NCBI GenBank assembly: GCA_964343605.1
Contig: CAYFKJ010000002.1
Coordinates: 186,001 to 250,000 of the forward strand
Origin: CAYFKJ01 sp964343605
GTDB taxonomy: Bacteria > Pseudomonadota > Alphaproteobacteria > UBA2966
Length of the DNA stretch: 64,000 bases
Reading direction: 5' to 3'
The first letter of the stretch is position 1. Each line of letters opens with the position of its first letter. Under the pieces are notes generated by a model. That model saw only the letters and a list, made by a program, of their open reading frames with translations. It did not search any database and had not been told where the DNA came from. A program made the position numbers and the translations under genes. Of this stretch, positions 1 to 8,981 are shown piece by piece.

Positions 1-39
1 TGAAAAAGTGTACCTGTCCCCCTTTAATTTGCGAGTTCG

Positions 40-831
40 CTACTCCCTACCGCGATGATGCGGGGATTTGCCGCCGAGACGAAGGCCTGAATCGATGATC
101 ATCAGCTCGCCGGTGACTGGGGCCGAGGTGGTGACCAGGTACATGATAGCGTCGGCGATGTCCTCGCCGGTACTGACGCGTTCCAGCGGCACCATGCCCT
201 CGTAGTTTTCCTGAAGCGCCGCCTGGCTGTCGTCGGTCATGTGGCGGTACCACTCAGTCATCACCAAGCCGGGGCAGACGGCGTTGACGGTGATGTTCGG
301 CGCCAGCGCCCGCGCCAGGCCCAGCGTCAGGGAATTGAGCGCGCCCTTGGTCGAGACATAAGCCAGCGACGAGCCGTTGCCGACCACGCCGGCGATGGAG
401 GAGGTGTTGACGATACGGCCCTGGCCCGCCGCCTGCATGGCCGGCACGACGGCCCGGGTCATCTGGTAGGGGCCGACCACGTTTGTCGCATTGAGGTCCT
501 GGAAATCCTCCATCTGCAGCCCGTCAAGGTCGCTGTGGGGGACGAAGCGGGTGATGCCGGCGTTGTTGATCAGGACGTCGATGCGGCCCCACTTGTCGAG
601 GGCGGCCTGGGCGATGGCCTTACAGTCCGCATCCTCGGCAACGCTGCCCTGGACCGTGATGGCTTCGACGCCCAAGGCCTCGCAGGCTGCAGCCACATCC
701 TTCGCGGCGTCGGCGCTGGAGCGGTAGTTGATGGCAACATTGCAGCCGTCCGCCGCCAACCGCTTTGCCGTGGCGGCGCCGATCCCGGTGCCGCCGCCCG
801 TAATGATCGCGACCTTGCCCTTGATGTCCAT
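40..831 (-). CDS. SDR family NAD(P)-dependent oxidoreductase
   Basis: This 263-residue protein has the classical short-chain dehydrogenase layout: a dinucleotide-binding TGGGTGIG motif from residue 11, an NNAG motif near residue 90, and an active-site Ser followed by Y-x-x-x-K in LAYVSTKG. It should be a cytosolic NAD(P)H alcohol/ketone oxidoreductase; the substrate cannot be read from sequence. The ATG at 831 follows a GAGGGG-like ribosome site. It is the last gene of a tight minus-strand operon (DMT exporter, M20 deacylase, MetE-like protein, this gene), 16 bp behind the MetE-like gene, so it probably acts on the same unknown small molecule. Confidence 0.9.
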   Translation of the reverse strand: MDIKGKVAIITGGGTGIGAATAKRLAADGCNVAINYRSSADAAKDVAAACEALGVEAITVQGSVAEDADCKAIAQAALDKWGRIDVLINNAGITRFVPHSDLDGLQMEDFQDLNATNVVGPYQMTRAVVPAMQAAGQGRIVNTSSIAGVVGNGSSLAYVSTKGALNSLTLGLARALAPNITVNAVCPGLVMTEWYRHMTDDSQAALQENYEGMVPLERVSTGEDIADAIMYLVTTSAPVTGELMIIDSGLRLGGKSPHHRGRE

Positions 832-847
832 GATCCCAAATCCCCTC

Positions 848-1957
848 TTACTTGCCCCAAACGTCGTGAGCCGTTTCCACGATCAACGTCAGCTTGGCGA
901 TCTCATCATCCACCGTCACCGGGTTTCCGGCAACGGTGCTGGCAAAGCCGCACTGCGGGCTGAGGCCCAGCCGTTCGAGATCGACGTGGCGGGCGGCATC
1001 GTCGATGCGGCGCTTGAGGTCGTCCTTGGATTCGAGCTCCGGCGTTTTGGAACTGACGAGACCGAGAACGACGCTCTTGTGGTCGGGCACGTATTTGAGC
1101 GCCTCGAAATCGCCGGCGCGCGGCGTGTCGTATTCCAGGAAGAAGGCGTCGACGTTGATGCCGTTGAACAGCCGATCCGCCACGGTCTCGTAGCCGCCCT
1201 CCGACAGGTAATGGCCCTTGAAGTTGCCACGGCAGAGGTGCAGGCCGACCGTGACGCCCTCGGGCCGGTTGTCGATTGAGGCGTTGAGCACATCGACATA
1301 ACTCGTCATCAGCCCATCGGGATCGTAGCCTTCGGCGGAAACCTTCTCACGCACCGCCGGGTCGCACAGCATGGCGATGGGCACCTCGTCGATCTGAACA
1401 TAGGTGCAGCCGTCGGCGGCAAGTGCGGCGATCTCCTGCTCGTAAACCTTGGCGAGGTCGGCGAAGTAGGCGTCCTCGCTGTCGTAGACTCCGGCGACGA
1501 TGCTGGCGCCCAGGCGGTAGAAATGCATGGTCGGCGGCGAGGGCATGGTGATCTTCGGTGTCTTGCTGGTTACGCCCTTGAGATAGCCGAACTCGTCGCC
1601 CGAAATCGTCCGCGTGCGCCGCACCGGCGCCTCTGCCACGGGGGCGGTGAAATCGAGTTCATGGCCGTGATCGTCGTGGAACTTGAACGAGGCATTGGTG
1701 ACGCCGAGACCGTCGACCTTCTCGACGAAGTGCGCCCAGTAGGATGAACGACGGAATTCACCGTCCGTCACCAGTTCTAGGCCGGCATCCTCCTGCAACC
1801 GGACGACGTCGGCGATGGCCTTGTCCTGAATGGCTTGAAATTCCTCATCGCCGAGGTTTCCTTCACGATGCGCCCGGAAGGCCTGGGTGAGTTCCTTGGG
1901 GCGCAGCAGACTGCCGACGTGCTCGGCGTGAAACGGCGGTTTGGACTTGGCGGACAT
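848..1957 (-). CDS. MetE-like cobalamin-independent methionine synthase family protein
   Basis: This 369-residue protein resembles only the catalytic C-terminal barrel of MetE. The zinc ligand pattern is visible: H240-x-C242 in GLHLCRG, E275 in FLEYD and C336 in SPQCGF. It opens with HVGSLLRP, typical of short MetE-like proteins. Full MetE has about 750 residues with a folate-binding N-terminal half that is absent here, so true methionine synthesis is unlikely without a different methyl donor; a C-S or methyl-transfer reaction on another thiol is possible. The start has a good AGGAGA site 7 bp upstream. A paralogue with the same ligands lies at 27337-28359 in another operon with a DMT exporter. 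Confidence 0.85.
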   Translation of the reverse strand: MSAKSKPPFHAEHVGSLLRPKELTQAFRAHREGNLGDEEFQAIQDKAIADVVRLQEDAGLELVTDGEFRRSSYWAHFVEKVDGLGVTNASFKFHDDHGHELDFTAPVAEAPVRRTRTISGDEFGYLKGVTSKTPKITMPSPPTMHFYRLGASIVAGVYDSEDAYFADLAKVYEQEIAALAADGCTYVQIDEVPIAMLCDPAVREKVSAEGYDPDGLMTSYVDVLNASIDNRPEGVTVGLHLCRGNFKGHYLSEGGYETVADRLFNGINVDAFFLEYDTPRAGDFEALKYVPDHKSVVLGLVSSKTPELESKDDLKRRIDDAARHVDLERLGLSPQCGFASTVAGNPVTVDDEIAKLTLIVETAHDVWGK

Positions 1958-1983
1958 GAAGGTCTCCTAGCTGGGGTAATCAA

Positions 1984-3267
1984 TCAGGCGGCGTCGAGGC
2001 CGCACCATTCGGCGATGAAAAGCGCCATGGACTGGGTGTTGCGGCGCACGGATTCGAGGCTGACGCGCTCGTCGAAGCCGTGGATGTTTTTCGACACGGG
2101 GCCGTAAACCAGGCCGGGCGTGTCGGCGTAGAGGCCGAAGAAGCGGGCGTCGGTGGTGGCCGTCGTGGCGATCTCGGAGAGCGCTTCGCCGTACGCCGTC
2201 TTGTGCGCCCAGCCCAGAACCGCCTCCGCCTCGTCGGCGTCGGTCAGGACGTAACCTTCGCTGAGGAAACCGTGGTAGACGATCTCCGGCGGGTTGTTGG
2301 CAAGGAAGCGGTCGGCCTGGGCGGCAGCCCGGATGCAGTCCTCGATCTCGTTGCGCGCCTCATCGATGTCCTGGCCGGGGAAGATGGCGACACGGACGTC
2401 GAAGGTGCACCAGGCCGGCACGCTCGACGGCCAGTCGCCCCCGGCGATGCGGCCGACGTTGAGATTGATGGGGTGGTCCACGTTCTCGTAGACCGGGTGG
2501 CGGCGGTCGGGTGCGTTCCAGCGTTCCTCCATCTCGTGCAAGGCGTGGATGATGGGGAAGGCGGCCTCGATGGCGTTGGCGCCCGATCCCGCTTCCAGCA
2601 CGTGCACGGGCCGGCCCTGCAGCTTGACCTGGAACCAGATGACGCCGATCTGGGCGCGGATCAATTGTTCGCCCAACGGTTCGGGGATGAGGGCGGCGTC
2701 GGCCTTGTAACCGCGCGCCAGGCAGGCCAGCGCGCCGTTGCCGGTGCATTCCTCCTCGATGACGGATTGGATATGCACGTCGGCGGCGGGCACGTACCCC
2801 AGGCGTTTGAGCGCGTCGAGCGCATAGACGCATTCCCCGATGCCGGCTTTCATGTCGCCGGCGCCCCGGCCGTACATCCAGCCGTCCTCGACGCGGGGCT
2901 CGAAAGGGGGCGTTGTCCACATCTCCAGCGGTCCCACCGGCACGACGTCGATATGGCCGTTGAGGATCAGCGACCGGCCGGTCGCCGATTGGGAGCGGTG
3001 GGTGCCGACCGTGTTGTAGGCGTTGTCGTAGTTGACGTGGACGGGGGAGAAGCCGGGCAGGTGGGCGATGTCCTCGATGTTGACCTTAAAACGGTCGACG
3101 CCGTAGCCCCGTTCACGTAATTGCTCGGCCATGAAATCCTGGGCCGTCTGCTCGGCGCCGCGCACGGAGGGGAATTTGACCAACTCGGCGGTAAAATCGG
3201 TCTGCTCGTCGAAGCCGTCGTCAACAGCCGTCATGATCCGGGTCGCTGTCTGGTCGTCGAGCATCAC
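1984..3267 (-). CDS. M20 family metallopeptidase / ArgE-DapE type deacylase
   Basis: The 427-residue product carries the M20 di-zinc signature: H105 in NGHIDVVP, D138 in RGAGDMKAG and the E171-E172 pair in IEEECTGNG. The family hydrolyses amide bonds of N-acyl amino acids or small peptides in the cytosol (ArgE, DapE and succinyl-diaminopimelate-like enzymes). The length fits the ArgE/DapE subgroup with a dimerisation insert. The frame begins GTG-ATG (3267/3264); either could be used. It lies 10 bp behind the DMT exporter gene and 26 bp before the MetE-like gene, so it is operonic rather than part of a lysine or arginine cluster. The substrate is unknown. Confidence 0.88.
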   Translation of the reverse strand: MMLDDQTATRIMTAVDDGFDEQTDFTAELVKFPSVRGAEQTAQDFMAEQLRERGYGVDRFKVNIEDIAHLPGFSPVHVNYDNAYNTVGTHRSQSATGRSLILNGHIDVVPVGPLEMWTTPPFEPRVEDGWMYGRGAGDMKAGIGECVYALDALKRLGYVPAADVHIQSVIEEECTGNGALACLARGYKADAALIPEPLGEQLIRAQIGVIWFQVKLQGRPVHVLEAGSGANAIEAAFPIIHALHEMEERWNAPDRRHPVYENVDHPINLNVGRIAGGDWPSSVPAWCTFDVRVAIFPGQDIDEARNEIEDCIRAAAQADRFLANNPPEIVYHGFLSEGYVLTDADEAEAVLGWAHKTAYGEALSEIATTATTDARFFGLYADTPGLVYGPVSKNIHGFDERVSLESVRRNTQSMALFIAEWCGLDAA

Positions 3268-3277
3268 AAGGGTTTCC

Positions 3278-4186
3278 CTAGCTGGTCCGCGTCAATTGCA
3301 CGCCGGCGAGGACGACGAGGGACGCGACGAATTGGACAAAATTGAAATCGGCGCCGAAGGCGGCGACCGACACAATGATAGCCACAATGGGGATGAGATA
3401 GGAATAGACCATGGCCCGCGTTACGCCGAGCAGGGCGAGCCCCTTGTACCACCAGACGAAGGCGACGGCGGCGGCGAAAACGGTGGAAAACGCGGTGGCA
3501 GACCAAAGTCCGGCGGTCATGTCACGCCAATGCTGGTCGGCCATGACCGGCGCCGCAATCAGAGTAAGTGCGATGGCGCCCGAGACCATGCCGAAGGCCG
3601 TCACCTTGAGGGCGCCGAGGCGCTTGACCGGATTGCCGGCCAGCGCCGAATAGAGCGCCCAGACGATGGAGCCGCCGATCATCAGCAGATAGCCGGTCAG
3701 CGTGCCGCCGCCCACCGTAAACTCAGTGACGCTGCCGTTGATCACGACGGCGACGCCCGCGAACGACAGGAAGATGCCGAGCCAGGCCCTGAACGACGGC
3801 CAGTGACCCGTATATCCTGCCAGCAAGGCGCCGAAGATGGGCGCGGTGGCGACCAGAATGGCGGCTTTGGGTGCCGTCGTCAGGTCCAGGCCATAGGCCC
3901 AAAGCCCTTGGAAAATGGTGATGCCAAGAAGACCGAGGCCGGTCAGAGGAAGGATGTCGCTTCTTGCAATCCGCAGGCTGTCGCCCCGCATCGCCATCAG
4001 GACGAACAACAGCAAACCGGCCGTGAGGTAGCGGATTGACGAAAAGACGATGGGATCGAGGACGGCCAACACCTGCTTGGCGATGGGAAAATTGACGCCC
4101 CAGACGATCGCCACCGTGATGACATAAAAATCACCGGCGCCGAAGGCACTGCCGTTGCCGCCTGTGGATGGGGATGAACTGGTCAA
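3278..4186 (-). CDS. DMT superfamily (EamA) transporter
   Basis: About ten hydrophobic helices in two EamA repeats make this a drug/metabolite transporter of 302 residues, normally an inner-membrane exporter or exchanger of small metabolites. The only usable start in frame is a TTG at 4186, because an in-frame stop lies 15 codons upstream and no ATG or GTG precedes the first helix; the ribosome site is poor, so the start is uncertain. It is first in the minus-strand operon with the M20 deacylase, MetE-like protein and SDR. Another DMT plus MetE-like combination occurs at 27337-33016. Confidence 0.88.
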   Translation of the reverse strand: MTSSSPSTGGNGSAFGAGDFYVITVAIVWGVNFPIAKQVLAVLDPIVFSSIRYLTAGLLLFVLMAMRGDSLRIARSDILPLTGLGLLGITIFQGLWAYGLDLTTAPKAAILVATAPIFGALLAGYTGHWPSFRAWLGIFLSFAGVAVVINGSVTEFTVGGGTLTGYLLMIGGSIVWALYSALAGNPVKRLGALKVTAFGMVSGAIALTLIAAPVMADQHWRDMTAGLWSATAFSTVFAAAVAFVWWYKGLALLGVTRAMVYSYLIPIVAIIVSVAAFGADFNFVQFVASLVVLAGVQLTRTS

Positions 4187-4270
4187 AAAGAAAGCGCCTG
4201 AGCCGGAAAAGGGATCGGGCGCAATCTATATGGTTATTGAATTATCGTCCAGCCATACCGCGCTGATTGA

Positions 4271-5023
4271 TCAGTAGGTTGCCCGGCCGCCCGACATGTC
4301 GAACGTGGCGCCTGTTGAGAACGAACAATCTTCGCTGGCGAGCCAGGCGATGATCGCCGCCATTTCCTCGACCTTGCCGAAGCGGGCCATGGGGATCTTG
4401 GACAGCATGTAATCGATGTGCTCCTGGGTGCAGTCGTTGAGCATTTCCGTGCCCACCGTCGCCGGCGTGATGGCGTTGACGGTAATGCCGGTGTGGGCCA
4501 GCTCCTTGCCGAGCGATTTCGTGAGGCCCAGCAGGCCCGCCTTGGCGGAGCTGTAATGCGAGGCGTTGGGGTTGCCCTCCTTGCCGGCGACCGAGGAGAT
4601 GTTGACGATGCGACCGTAATCGCGCTCCATCATGCCCGGTACCACGGCGCGGCAGCACATGAAGGGGCCGACCAGATCGACGTCGATGACCTGGCGCCAT
4701 TCCTCCGGGGAGTATTCCCAGACCTTTTTGTTGGCGCCGGCGATGCCAGCACTGTTGACCAGGATGTCGACCGGGCCGATTTCGCTTTCGGTCGTGGCCA
4801 ACGCCGCCGCGACCGATGCTTCGTCGGTATGGTCGACGCCGATGCCGATGGCAGTGCCAAGGCTGCTCAGTTGGGCTGCCGACGCCTGGGCTTGTTCGCC
4901 GTCGAGGTCCCAGAGCGCCACCGCCGCGCCGGAATTGAGGAAGCGTTCGGCCACGCCCTTGCCGATACCCCGCGCGCCGCCGGTGATGATGGCTTTGCGG
5001 CCGTTCAGGTCGATTTGGTTCAT
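4271..5023 (-). CDS. SDR family oxidoreductase (FabG-like)
   Basis: A 250-residue classical SDR: TGGARGIG cofactor motif from residue 14, NSAG, and Ser plus Y-SSA-K catalytic residues in NISSVAGKEG...HYSSAKAG. The reading frame is open further upstream, but the ATG at 5023 places the Rossmann strand at the usual distance and has a GAAAGAA-like site. It is FabG-like in sequence, but no fatty-acid genes are nearby, so a catabolic dehydrogenase is more likely. It lies 84 bp upstream of the DMT exporter gene on the same strand and could be read with that operon. Confidence 0.88.
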   Translation of the reverse strand: MNQIDLNGRKAIITGGARGIGKGVAERFLNSGAAVALWDLDGEQAQASAAQLSSLGTAIGIGVDHTDEASVAAALATTESEIGPVDILVNSAGIAGANKKVWEYSPEEWRQVIDVDLVGPFMCCRAVVPGMMERDYGRIVNISSVAGKEGNPNASHYSSAKAGLLGLTKSLGKELAHTGITVNAITPATVGTEMLNDCTQEHIDYMLSKIPMARFGKVEEMAAIIAWLASEDCSFSTGATFDMSGGRATY

Positions 5024-5185
5024 AAACTTGTTCTTTCGTGTTTTTGCGGTTGGGGTCCGGGCGGCAATTTCCACGGTTCCGCAAGCCTTGGCAAGCCTTG
5101 TATGTGCATCGGGGTTCGATACCCGAGAATTCAAAGCAACCCGATTAAAGAATCCGCCGACTTGCCATATCTGCGATGACTCCGT

Positions 5186-7579
5186 TTATGACATTGGAAA
5201 CGTGCGTTCGGGCGGTAACCACACGGTGGCCGTCGTGCCGACCCCGACTTCGCTCGTAAGCTCGAGTTTTCCGCCGTGGAGCTCCGCCAGGGAGGATACC
5301 AGCGGCAGACCCAATCCCGTGCCGACGTGGTCGCGGGTCAGAACGTTGGCGATTTGGCCGAACGGCGACATGACCAACGCAATATCCTGCTTCTCGATAC
5401 CGATGCCGGAATCCGAAACGCTGATCCCGAGGCTGCCGTCGGTCCGGCGCTCAACGTCAATGCCGATACGCCCGCCGGGCCTGGTGAATTTGATCGCATT
5501 GGACAGCAAGTTCAGCAACATCTGCTTGAACATGCGTTCATCGGCCAGGATTTCCACGGCGTTGCCATCGGCCTTCGCTTCCAGCGTCAGGCGTGATTCG
5601 TCAGCCCGGCCGGCAACGATGGACACGCACTCGTGGATGGCGCCATCCAGCGCGAATACTCCCTCGTTAACGTCCGCCTTGCCGGCTTCGATCTTGGATA
5701 GGTCCAGGAGGTCGTTGATGATTTCCAGCAGATGTTCTCCGCTGCCGTGAATGTCGTTGGCGTAGTCGATGTAGCGGTCGGTTGCGGCGCCGAAGGTTTG
5801 GTCCCGAATTATCTGCGCGAAGCCGAGAATGGCGTTCAGCGGCGTCCGCAATTCATGGCTCATGTTGGCGAGGAATTCCGATTTCGTCCGGTTGGCGTAT
5901 TCGGCCTCTTCCTTCGCCGCCACGATTGCCTGTTCTGCCTTTTTCTGCTCGGTGATGTCGAGTACGCACACTGGTACATGATCGTATTCAGCTTCGTCCT
6001 GGGGGATGGGCACCGAAACGATCACCGTTATGTCCCTGCCATCGACTGTCGTATGGGAAACTTCCGTGGAGTAATAGGGGTCTCCGCTCCACATGGCGTC
6101 CAGGACCCCGATAAATCCGTGGATCGTATCTTCGGTCATGATCGCGTCGAGGGAATCGATGAATTCTTCCTTCGATGCCACGCCGTACAGCGCCAGCGTG
6201 GCATCGTTGACGCTGTTGATTTGAACCAGGGCGGACAGGCGATAGGCCTCGGCGGCGTTTTCCGTCAGGTATGCCTCGAGATCAGTGACACCCTGATCAC
6301 GCAGCTTGGAAAGCTCCCTCATCGCGCCGCCGAAGTCCTCATCCCAAATCGAAATTTCGGCATTGTCGAAAAGCCTCCTAAATCGCCCCTCGCTTTCCCT
6401 GAGCGATTCTTCGGCCCGTTTGAGCGGCGTGATATCGGAAACGATGGTGACAATGCCGCCGTCGGCAAGTCGTTGCTCGTGAATCAGATCCCAACCGCCT
6501 CTGGGTCGCTCCAACTGAAAGGCGCCTGCCGGATTGCGATGGCGTTCAAGTCGTTCGGTCAGCCAATCCCGACCGTTTTCGTCAACCGATGATCTTATTC
6601 CCTTGCTGGCGGCGGCTCTGGCGAGCTCTTCGAAACTCGTTCCCGGAACAACGAGTTCCTCGATCGCCTCGTTGAATTCCTTGAAAGGCTTATTGAACGT
6701 GACGAGGCGATCCTGGCTGTCGTACAAGGCGACCATCTCCGACATCTGGTCCATCGCCGTGGCGAGACGGTCCAAGCGTTCTTCGTCGGTCTTGCGCTTC
6801 GTGATGTCGATGACGGAGACCTGCACGGCCGGTCTGTTGTCCCATTGGATTATCTGCGACATCTGCTCGACCCAGATTTCACTGCCGTCTCTGTGCAAAA
6901 CCTGGAATTCGAACGTTGATGAAATCTCGCCGCCGCTCAACCTGGTTTGCCGGCGCTCGCTCATCAATTTCCTGAACGACGGAGCGACGAAATCATCAAC
7001 GGGGCGGCCGATGATTTCATTGGGGTTGTACCCCAAGAGTACGGCGAACGCCTGATTCACGAACACCACCCGATCGTCCTGGAGAATGCCGATACCCTGC
7101 AACGATCCCTCGGTCAGGGCGCGATACCGTTCCTCGCTCTCCTTGATCGCCTCCTGGGCGTTCTTCTGCTCCGTGATATCGGTAAGGGTCACCAACGCAC
7201 CGACGACAGCTCCTCGCTCATCGAGCAGGGGCGCCGAGTTTGACAAAACCCAAAAGTACGTCTTGTTGCGATGCCGCAACCGGTATTCGGCCTGCCCGGA
7301 AACGCCCTGCGCGCGGAGCGCCAGGTTTTTGGAAAGCTGGTCGTGATAATCCTCAGGTACGAAGTCGGACGCCGGTTTTCCGATCATGTCTTCCGGCTCG
7401 CAGCCCAACATGTCCGCCATCCGCCGATTGACGAATGTCGTGCGCCGCTCCAAATCGGTAACCCAGACGCCGTCGTTGGTGGCTTCCACGATGGCGCGGT
7501 AAATGCTGTTGCCTTCATCCGTGCTTGAGAACGGAACGTGCGCGCCGTCGACGGGGGGGTGGGCCTTGCGGCTCGTCAT
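5186..7579 (-). CDS. Soluble multi-PAS sensor histidine kinase
   Basis: This 797-residue protein has no signal peptide or membrane helix. In order: PAS about 25-137, PAS about 148-262, a PAS-like domain about 275-388, a longer PAS variant about 395-545 containing EISIWDEDFGG, then HisKA with phospho-acceptor H575 in SHELRTPLNAI and a C-terminal HATPase (DSGIGI, GTGLGLPL). It should sense a cytosolic signal, redox or small ligand, and phosphorylate a response regulator. None is adjacent; the closest receivers are in the hybrid kinase at 8982-13028 and the stand-alone receiver at 16078-16494. It is divergent from the TorT-like gene across 238 bp. Confidence 0.93.
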   Translation of the reverse strand: MTSRKAHPPVDGAHVPFSSTDEGNSIYRAIVEATNDGVWVTDLERRTTFVNRRMADMLGCEPEDMIGKPASDFVPEDYHDQLSKNLALRAQGVSGQAEYRLRHRNKTYFWVLSNSAPLLDERGAVVGALVTLTDITEQKNAQEAIKESEERYRALTEGSLQGIGILQDDRVVFVNQAFAVLLGYNPNEIIGRPVDDFVAPSFRKLMSERRQTRLSGGEISSTFEFQVLHRDGSEIWVEQMSQIIQWDNRPAVQVSVIDITKRKTDEERLDRLATAMDQMSEMVALYDSQDRLVTFNKPFKEFNEAIEELVVPGTSFEELARAAASKGIRSSVDENGRDWLTERLERHRNPAGAFQLERPRGGWDLIHEQRLADGGIVTIVSDITPLKRAEESLRESEGRFRRLFDNAEISIWDEDFGGAMRELSKLRDQGVTDLEAYLTENAAEAYRLSALVQINSVNDATLALYGVASKEEFIDSLDAIMTEDTIHGFIGVLDAMWSGDPYYSTEVSHTTVDGRDITVIVSVPIPQDEAEYDHVPVCVLDITEQKKAEQAIVAAKEEAEYANRTKSEFLANMSHELRTPLNAILGFAQIIRDQTFGAATDRYIDYANDIHGSGEHLLEIINDLLDLSKIEAGKADVNEGVFALDGAIHECVSIVAGRADESRLTLEAKADGNAVEILADERMFKQMLLNLLSNAIKFTRPGGRIGIDVERRTDGSLGISVSDSGIGIEKQDIALVMSPFGQIANVLTRDHVGTGLGLPLVSSLAELHGGKLELTSEVGVGTTATVWLPPERTFPMS

Positions 7580-7817
7580 CGAATTTACCTAACGCGACAT
7601 ACAAATGGCCAAAGTGCGAAAAGAAAACATAGCAGGCCCGACCCGAGCTTGCCCAAAACAAATCAGGCTGACCAAATGAGGGGAACCTCCCTTTCGCGGC
7701 CTTGATTTGGCTTTTATCGGCGGCAGTTTTGGGGATTGTGCATATCGGTTGCCGGGCGCAATATCTGTTCTAACTAATTAATACTTAGGCGGACCGGATA
7801 CTAAACGGGGGCGCAAG

Positions 7818-8933
7818 ATGTTGGGAGCAACGACCAAGTATCTCCGCGAGATCGGTGCGGTCGTTTCGGCGGCAGCAATCTATACGGGCCTCATAGTGTC
7901 CTTCGGACCCGCCGCATTGGCGAAAGACGCCTGGTATCCGCTCGAAGTTGATGTTTGGGAGCCTCCCTTCAACACTGAACTCAAGCGGCATGCAGCACCC
8001 TATATTGCCTTGGACAAGGCACAAAAGGTCTGGCGGATTTGCGTTTCCATTCCCCACCTGAAGGATCCCTACTGGAGCACGGTAAATTTCGCGCTGATCG
8101 ATGAAGCGAAGCGCCTCGGCGTCGGTCTTCGCCTTGTCGAGGCGGGCGGTTACAATCACCTGGACGTCCAGCGCAAACAGATCGCCGAATGCATGGCCAG
8201 CGGCGGCGACGGCCTCATCGTGGCCGGGATCAGTGCCGACGGCCTGAACGACTTGGTCGAACAAATAACAGATCAGGGGAAACCGGTTATCGACATGATC
8301 AACGGGATTTCTTCGAAGCGGATTACGGCAAAGGCTGCCGTCAACTACTTCGATCCGGGTCTTGCCGCCGCCACGTACATTCGGAAACTTCACGAGGGCG
8401 ATGCGACGCCGGTGCGGGTGGCCTGGTTCCCGGGGCCGGAGGGTGCGGGTTGGGTCGACCAGGGCGACCGCGGATTCCGCGCGGGCCTCGAGGGGAGCCC
8501 GATCAAAATAGTTGCCAGCGCAAAGGGCGACACCGGCCGGGCAACGCAAGGCCGCCTGGTTGCTGCGGCGCTGGAGCAGCACGACGATCTGGACTACATC
8601 GTGGGCACGACGGTGACGGCGGACGCCGCGGTGGAATTACTGCGGCGCAAGCGCTTGAACAAGAAAATCAAAGTGCTCGCCTACTATTATGGTCCGGGCG
8701 TGCACAGGGGCATAAGGCGTGGGGCGGTAATCGCGGCGCCGACGGATTTGCAAGCCATCCAGGCCCGGATCTCGGTGGATTTGGCGGTTCGGGCGCTGGA
8801 GAAGAAACCGTTCCTGAAACATGTCGCGCCAAAAGTCGTCGTGGTGGACCGGCACAACATCAAGACTTTCGATACGGCGACGAGCCTGCCGCCCCGTGGA
8901 TTTAGGCCCATCTTCAGCGTCAACAACTGGTAG
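7818..8933 (+). CDS. TorT-like periplasmic binding protein
   Basis: The 371-residue protein starts with a signal peptide (predicted cleavage after ALA at residue 35) and then a periplasmic binding protein type 1 fold. Stretches such as WRICVSIPHLKDPYW, RLGVGLRLVEAGGY and APTDLQAIQARISVD recall Escherichia coli TorT, the periplasmic partner of the TMAO sensor kinase TorS. It would act by binding a small ligand in the periplasm and touching the sensor domain of the kinase encoded 48 bp downstream. TorT itself binds TMAO, but there is no torA reductase or DNA-binding TorR here, so the ligand may differ. Confidence 0.85.
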   Translation: MLGATTKYLREIGAVVSAAAIYTGLIVSFGPAALAKDAWYPLEVDVWEPPFNTELKRHAAPYIALDKAQKVWRICVSIPHLKDPYWSTVNFALIDEAKRLGVGLRLVEAGGYNHLDVQRKQIAECMASGGDGLIVAGISADGLNDLVEQITDQGKPVIDMINGISSKRITAKAAVNYFDPGLAAATYIRKLHEGDATPVRVAWFPGPEGAGWVDQGDRGFRAGLEGSPIKIVASAKGDTGRATQGRLVAAALEQHDDLDYIVGTTVTADAAVELLRRKRLNKKIKVLAYYYGPGVHRGIRRGAVIAAPTDLQAIQARISVDLAVRALEKKPFLKHVAPKVVVVDRHNIKTFDTATSLPPRGFRPIFSVNNW

Positions 8934-8981
8934 TCCGCGAATGAACCGACAGTTGCGCAAACGGAACCGGACCGGGTCGCG

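Noticed and set aside
1..39. Start of window before the first gene
   Set aside because: A short stretch resembling common GTACCTGTCCCC sequence; nothing that can be named.
5108..5128. tRNA-like T-arm (GGTTCGATACC) near the start of the SDR gene
   Set aside because: No matching acceptor stem, D-arm or anticodon arm is found around it, so it is not a tRNA.
7771..7784. TAACTAATTAATAC upstream of the TorT-like gene
   Set aside because: It shares only the left half with the TetR palindrome and has no matching right arm; probably an AT-rich promoter stretch.
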